64,000 bases of DNA from Streptomyces koelreuteriae. GTDB lineage: Bacteria; Actinomycetota; Actinomycetes; Streptomycetales; Streptomycetaceae. Position numbers and translations under genes: made by a program. This document shows, piece after piece, positions 60,547 through 64,000 of this stretch (positions within the stretch are counted from its first letter, which is position 1; each line of letters starts with the position of its first letter). Under the pieces are notes generated by a model, which was not told the DNA's origin, did not search any database, and saw only the letters and a program-made list of their open reading frames with translations. The DNA lies in NCBI RefSeq assembly GCF_018604545.1, contig NZ_CP075896.1:2418001-2482000 (forward strand). The letters are read 5' to 3'.

Positions 60547-62457
60547 CTAGCTGCCTCCTGTCGGGGTGCCGGAGACCGGGGCCGCGGGGGACACGGTGGC
60601 GAGGGCCGGGGTGGGCGTGGGTGCGGGCGTGGGCGTGGGCGTGGTGGCGAGGGCGGGCTCGTCGGCTTCGGGTGCGCGGGGGTGCGGGTGCGGGGGTGCC
60701 TCGGCGTGGGCGAGCCGGCGGTGCCGCTCCCGGTGGTCCTTCCAGGCCGTGGCGGCCCAGACCCCGGCCGGTGCCAGGGAGATGGCCATGCCGAGCAGGG
60801 CCCAGGTGCGCATCGCGGCGTGCGTGTGGTCCAGGGCCACCGAGGCGGCCAGGGACGTGGCCAGCAGGGCCGCCCAGAAGAGGTGGATACGGAAGGTGGC
60901 CAGCTGGTCGGGGCTGGCGTCGTCACCCTTGGGCGTGACGACGAACCGGCTGGGGCGGCGCATGACCGCCTCGCTGAGGGACTTGAGGTAGATCGGCGCG
61001 GACAGGGCCGACATCCCCATGCCGGCCAGGCCGCCCGAGCCCTCCGGTTCGTGCGGTGAGACGTTGTGCCGGCGGTTCCACAGGTACAGCCCGATCTGGC
61101 AGGCGGCGGCGTCGCTGTAGAGCATCAACCAGACCGACACGGCGACCTCCGTGCCGGAGGCGCCGAACCAGAGGAAGAGGAAGCAGCTGAAGATGCCGAG
61201 GAACCAGTTGACCGCCGTCATCGGGTAGTACACGAGCATGAGCGTGTAGGACAGCAGCCGGCCCGGCGGCATGCTCACGGGCGCCTTCCAGTACTGCGTG
61301 ATGAGCGTTTCGTAGGTGCCGCGCGACCAGCGCATCTGCTGGGTGAAGAAGTCGGTCCAGGAGGCGGGGCCCTCGCCGACGGCGAGCACGTCCGGGGTGT
61401 AGACGGACGTCCAGAAGCGGTTCGTGTCCGGGTTGCGGTGCTGGTGGATCTCGAAGCCGGTGGCCATGTCCTCGGTGATGGAGTCGTACAGGCCGCCGAT
61501 CTGCTTGAGGACGGAGATCCGTACGACGTTGTTCGTGCCGACGAACATGGGGGCGCGATAGTGGTTGCCCGCGCGCTGGATGAGGGCGTGGAAGAGGAAC
61601 TGCTGGGACTCGGCGGCCTTGGTGACGGGGTTGTGGTAGTTCCCGTACACCTGGGGGCCGACGACGAAGGCCACGTCGGGGTCCCTGAAGTAGCCCATCA
61701 TCCGTTCCAGGTAGTTGGGCATCGGGATGTGGTCGGTGTCGACGGACGCGAAGAAGTCGTACGCGTCGCCGTGCATGGCGATCCAGGCGTTGTAGTTGCC
61801 GTGCTTGGTGCGGGCCTTGTGGACGCCGGTTTCGCGGTTCCACTCGGGGATGCCGCGGCGGGTGAAGTGGCGTACGCCGAGTTCCGCGCACATGGCCTTG
61901 ACCTCGGCGTCGTCGCCCTCGTCGAGGAGCCAGACGTCGCAGGGGCCGGTGTGGTGGATGCGGGTGGCTCCTTCCAGGGTCGCGCGGACCATGGCGAGGG
62001 GTTCCTTGCCGGGGACGTAGGTGGTGAGGAAGGCGACGCGGGTGCCGGGTTCGGGGACTACGGGGACGGGGTCGCAGGCGACCATCGTGGCGTGGGCGAC
62101 GGAGGCGACGTTGACGAGCATGAAGAGCTCGATGAGGCCGATCGCCATCAGCATGGTGACGTCGAGACCGATGAGCCAGCGCTGGGCGCCCTCGCGTTCC
62201 ACCCAGTGGGTGGGCCAGACGAGGTAGACCAGCAGGGCACCGGTGAGCAGCGGTGCCAGGCACATCAGGAGGACGGCTCGTATTCGGCGGGGCTCACGGG
62301 CGAGGAGCGAGACGTACTGCACCCGGTACTCCTCACCGGACGGCTCCGTGAGCGGTCCGGCGAGTCGGCTGTAGGAGTCGTAGTCGTAGCCCTCCGGCCG
62401 CACAGCGCCCTCCAGGTGATTGAGGCCTGACCGGAGCACCGATACCCCGATACTCAT
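60547..62457 (-). CDS. cslA: CslA: cellulose synthase-like glycosyltransferase (GT2)
   Basis: A 636-residue membrane beta-glycan synthase acting at hyphal tips. Two TM helices (about 60-80 and 97-120) precede the GT2 domain with Asp179 (WLLDEGDD), the DxD 240-242 (SVDTDHI), the TED motif 328-330 (SITEDM) and Q373xxRW (QQMRW). Four or five further TM helices follow. The C-terminal tail is His/Pro-rich and ends in Thr-Pro repeats encoded by a (GGGCGT)n tract near 60610-60650. No PilZ domain is present. Start ATG 62457 has only AAAGG about 12 bases away. glxA follows directly. The copy of the dispersed repeat lies upstream. Confidence 0.94.
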   Translation of the reverse strand: MSIGVSVLRSGLNHLEGAVRPEGYDYDSYSRLAGPLTEPSGEEYRVQYVSLLAREPRRIRAVLLMCLAPLLTGALLVYLVWPTHWVEREGAQRWLIGLDVTMLMAIGLIELFMLVNVASVAHATMVACDPVPVVPEPGTRVAFLTTYVPGKEPLAMVRATLEGATRIHHTGPCDVWLLDEGDDAEVKAMCAELGVRHFTRRGIPEWNRETGVHKARTKHGNYNAWIAMHGDAYDFFASVDTDHIPMPNYLERMMGYFRDPDVAFVVGPQVYGNYHNPVTKAAESQQFLFHALIQRAGNHYRAPMFVGTNNVVRISVLKQIGGLYDSITEDMATGFEIHQHRNPDTNRFWTSVYTPDVLAVGEGPASWTDFFTQQMRWSRGTYETLITQYWKAPVSMPPGRLLSYTLMLVYYPMTAVNWFLGIFSCFLFLWFGASGTEVAVSVWLMLYSDAAACQIGLYLWNRRHNVSPHEPEGSGGLAGMGMSALSAPIYLKSLSEAVMRRPSRFVVTPKGDDASPDQLATFRIHLFWAALLATSLAASVALDHTHAAMRTWALLGMAISLAPAGVWAATAWKDHRERHRRLAHAEAPPHPHPRAPEADEPALATTPTPTPAPTPTPALATVSPAAPVSGTPTGGS

Positions 62458-62560
62458 ACAAAAGTGGACCTTTGACGCAGTGTCGAACTGAGGGCGTCCA
62501 GGTGGGTGGACCCCCGCATATGCCTGCGGCAGCCTCAGCGGCTTGAGCGGGGGCCCACCC

Positions 62561-62639
62561 AGCTGCGGGCATGCGTGCCGCTAGGGGCGGCACGGGTGGG
62601 CGCAGCGGCACCCCGCCCCGCCGGGCTGCGGACCCACCC
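62561..62639 (+). repeat. Dispersed palindromic repeat, copy 2
   Basis: The second copy of the 79-base element, inverted relative to copy 1 at 31381-31459, with four transitions. It lies in the 255-base gap between the cslA start and the thiamine-binding gene, 31 kb from copy 1. Confidence 0.85.
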
Positions 62640-62653
62640 TGCAGTGACACGAA

Positions 62654-62685
62654 AGAACCCCGGCCCGTATCGGACCAGGGTTCTC
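62654..62685 (-). terminator. Terminator after the thiamine-binding gene
   Basis: On the minus strand AGAACCC...GGGGTTCT arms around CGG...CCG close a hairpin followed by a short T-rich stretch (TTCTTTCG). It is 28 bases after the gene's stop. Confidence 0.65.
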
Positions 62686-62712
62686 GTCGTCGTTGCCGCT
62701 CGCCGCGTACGC

Positions 62713-63006
62713 CTACTCGGCGAGATGCCGCTCCACTGTCGCGACCTTGGAGGTCAGGCCGTCCGTCACGCCGGGCCGGATGTCCGCCTTGAGGACGAGG
62801 GAGACCCGGGGCGCGCGCCGCTCGACCGCGGCCACCGCGCGATGGACGACGTCCATGACCTCGTGCCAGTCACCTTCGACGGTCGTGAACATCGCGTCGG
62901 TCCGGTTGGGCAACCCCGACTCGCGCACCACCCGCACGGCGTCGGCGACGTACTCCCCCACGTCCTCACCGACCCCGAGCGGCGTCACGGAAAAGGCGAC
63001 GATCAC
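62713..63006 (-). CDS. MTH1187/YkoF-family thiamine-binding protein
   Basis: A 97-residue cytosolic protein with the two-layer ferredoxin-like fold ([61 protein letters not shown], then [13 protein letters not shown]). Family members bind thiamine or related ligands. The GTG at 63006 overlaps the stop of the upstream DUF3817 gene (GTGA), so the two are translationally coupled. No thiamine genes are nearby. Confidence 0.88.
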   Translation of the reverse strand: MIVAFSVTPLGVGEDVGEYVADAVRVVRESGLPNRTDAMFTTVEGDWHEVMDVVHRAVAAVERRAPRVSLVLKADIRPGVTDGLTSKVATVERHLAE

Positions 63007-63347
63007 GCGCTCACGGTCCCTTCCTGGCGCGCCCGGGACGCGATGACCGCGTCCTCGGCCTCACGCCGCAGCTTCCGGTCGGCGAAGAAGCCACCGGTGG
63101 GCAGCACCGAGAGGACGAAGTACAGCGCGCCGGTCTTCACGGGCCACTTCGTCCGGTTCCACGCGTCGGCCCAGAAGATCACGTACAGGATGAACAGAAC
63201 ACCGTGCACCATGCCCATCACCGGCACGGCATTGAACTCCGTGGTCCGCTTCAGCACCGAGCAGACCAGCAGAAGAAGGAAGGAGATCGCCTCGGGTGCC
63301 GAGACCAGGCGGAGGCGGCGGAGGGCGGTGGCGGTCTTGAGGTCCAC
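63003..63347 (-). CDS. DUF3817 membrane protein (second paralog)
   Basis: A 114-residue membrane protein with three TM segments ([61 protein letters not shown]). It shares HG...Y..F, KWPV and the PT.GFF..RKL.RE end with the paralog at 56409-56747, which is 6 kb away on the same strand. The GTG at 63347 follows GAAGGTGACCC. First gene of a two-gene unit with the thiamine-binding protein. Confidence 0.87.
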   Translation of the reverse strand: MDLKTATALRRLRLVSAPEAISFLLLLVCSVLKRTTEFNAVPVMGMVHGVLFILYVIFWADAWNRTKWPVKTGALYFVLSVLPTGGFFADRKLRREAEDAVIASRARQEGTVSA

Positions 63348-63571
63348 GGGTCACCTTCGGTGGGAGAGACGCGGCGGTCTGAACGGATCTGGATGAGCTT
63401 GACAGACTGAGGGTTTGTGAACGCACGCACAAGCGTCCCGCCCATTGTGGCAAACAGCCGACGGGCCCCCGGCCCGGGGTCCGGCTCCCCGCCCCCTAAG
63501 GGTGCGATCAGGGACTTTCTCCACCCACGGACCCTGTCCACAGGACCCGGCCTGCGGATACCTTCCCGTAC

Positions 63572-64000
63572 GTGGCGATGTTCCGACTTCAGAGCAACAA
63601 GGTGCTCGCCGTCGACATGACCGGAGATGCCGTGAAGGCGAAGAACGGCTCGATGGTCGCGTACGACGGCGAGATGGCCTTCAAGAAGCTCAGCGGCGGC
63701 GGCGAGGGCATCCGGGGCATGGTGACCCGGCGGCTGACCGGTGAGCAGATGACGTTGATGGAGGTGAAGGGGCGCGGCACCTGCTGGTTCGCGGACCGCG
63801 CCTCCGAGATCAACCTGGTCGGCCTCCAGGGCGACAAGCTCTACGTCGAGTCGAGCAATCTGCTGGCGACCGACGGCGGGCTGCGCACGGGGACGGAGTT
63901 CACCGGCCTGCGCGGCGCCTCACAGGGAAACGGGCTGTTCACGACGTCCGTCGAGGGCCACGGCCAGGCGGCGATCATGTCCGACGGGCCGGCAGTGGTG
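63572..64000 (+). CDS. AIM24-family protein, 3' end cut by window edge
   Basis: The frame is open from GTG 63572 to the window edge, 143 codons. It reads MFRLQSNKVLAVDMTGDAVKAKNGSMVAYDGEMAFKKLSGGGEGIRG and continues RLTGEQMTLMEVKGRGTCWFADRASEINLVGLQGDKLYVESSNLLA, typical of the AIM24 (TRAP-like beta-barrel) family. ATG 63578 is an equally good start. No ribosome site is seen and GATACC lies about 10 bases before, so the message may be leaderless. Function in bacteria is unknown; in Streptomyces these genes often occur in tandem, so a second may follow. Confidence 0.85.
   Translation, partial: MAMFRLQSNKVLAVDMTGDAVKAKNGSMVAYDGEMAFKKLSGGGEGIRGMVTRRLTGEQMTLMEVKGRGTCWFADRASEINLVGLQGDKLYVESSNLLATDGGLRTGTEFTGLRGASQGNGLFTTSVEGHGQAAIMSDGPAVV

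Overview
The window is chromosomal DNA of a Streptomyces. It is very GC-rich, starts genes with ATG, GTG or TTG, and carries the four-gene GlgE cluster (glgE-treS-mak-glgB) beside a divergent glgP. It also holds a pfkA / pta-ackA-pyk block, an isobutyryl-CoA mutase large subunit with the diagnostic F80/Q198 pair, a DUF6230-DUF6114 membrane triplet, and the cslA-glxA-GH6 apical glycan genes. From memory, most of the order follows the S. coelicolor SCO5413-SCO5444 interval. The glucarate genes (about 31.3-35.5 kb), the csl genes (57.4-62.5 kb) and the large toxin gene look like accessory inserts. No rRNA, tRNA, CRISPR array or transposase was recognised.

Layout. 1-12.2 kb: glgP (cut by the left edge, minus strand), a secreted subtilisin-like protease carrying a rare TTA codon, then glgE-treS-mak-glgB (maltose-1-phosphate, trehalose and alpha-glucan metabolism). 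12.3-20.7 kb: a small membrane protein; a HelD-type RNA polymerase helicase, a thioredoxin coupled to a MerR regulator and an Lrp regulator (all minus strand); an epimerase-like and an aldo/keto reductase pair (plus); and an MMPL exporter (minus). 20.9-24 kb: ribbon-helix-helix regulator, DUF4097 protein, cytochrome P450 and [3Fe-4S] ferredoxin. 24.1-31.3 kb: dctA facing a CitA/CitB-type two-component pair, then a sugar ABC importer with a DasR-like site in its promoter.

31.3-35.5 kb: a non-coding repeat region, then gudD and gntP facing an IclR regulator. 35.5-43.1 kb: a PPOX-type flavoprotein, an HTH regulator, pfkA, and pta-ackA followed by pyk, a glycolysis/overflow-acetate block. 43.2-48.3 kb: the DUF6230/DUF6114/Pro-Ser-Thr-rich triplet preceded by a 620-base structured leader, a YbbN-like thioredoxin-TPR protein and a TetR regulator. 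48.5-54.2 kb: a 1,658-residue secreted polymorphic toxin (signal anchor, ricin-type lectin, 650-residue Ala-rich region, Hint domain, RNase A-like C-terminal toxin) with an adjacent unrecognised gene in the immunity position. 54.6-57.3 kb: icmA, a DUF3817 protein and a MarR regulator. 57.4-62.5 kb: GH6 hydrolase, glxA and cslA. 62.7-64 kb: a thiamine-binding-type protein coupled to a second DUF3817 protein, and the start of an AIM24-family gene.

The best candidates for undescribed biology are the toxin and its presumed immunity protein, the DUF6230/DUF6114 membrane triplet with its long leader, and a 79-base dispersed palindromic repeat found in two inverted copies next to the two probable accessory segments. 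Also notable are a glycogen branching enzyme with a histone H1-like Lys/Ala tail and a possible ribosome-site switch in the glgE leader. Several operators are visible as perfect or near-perfect palindromes (merR, pyk, icmA, gntP, sugar ABC operon).
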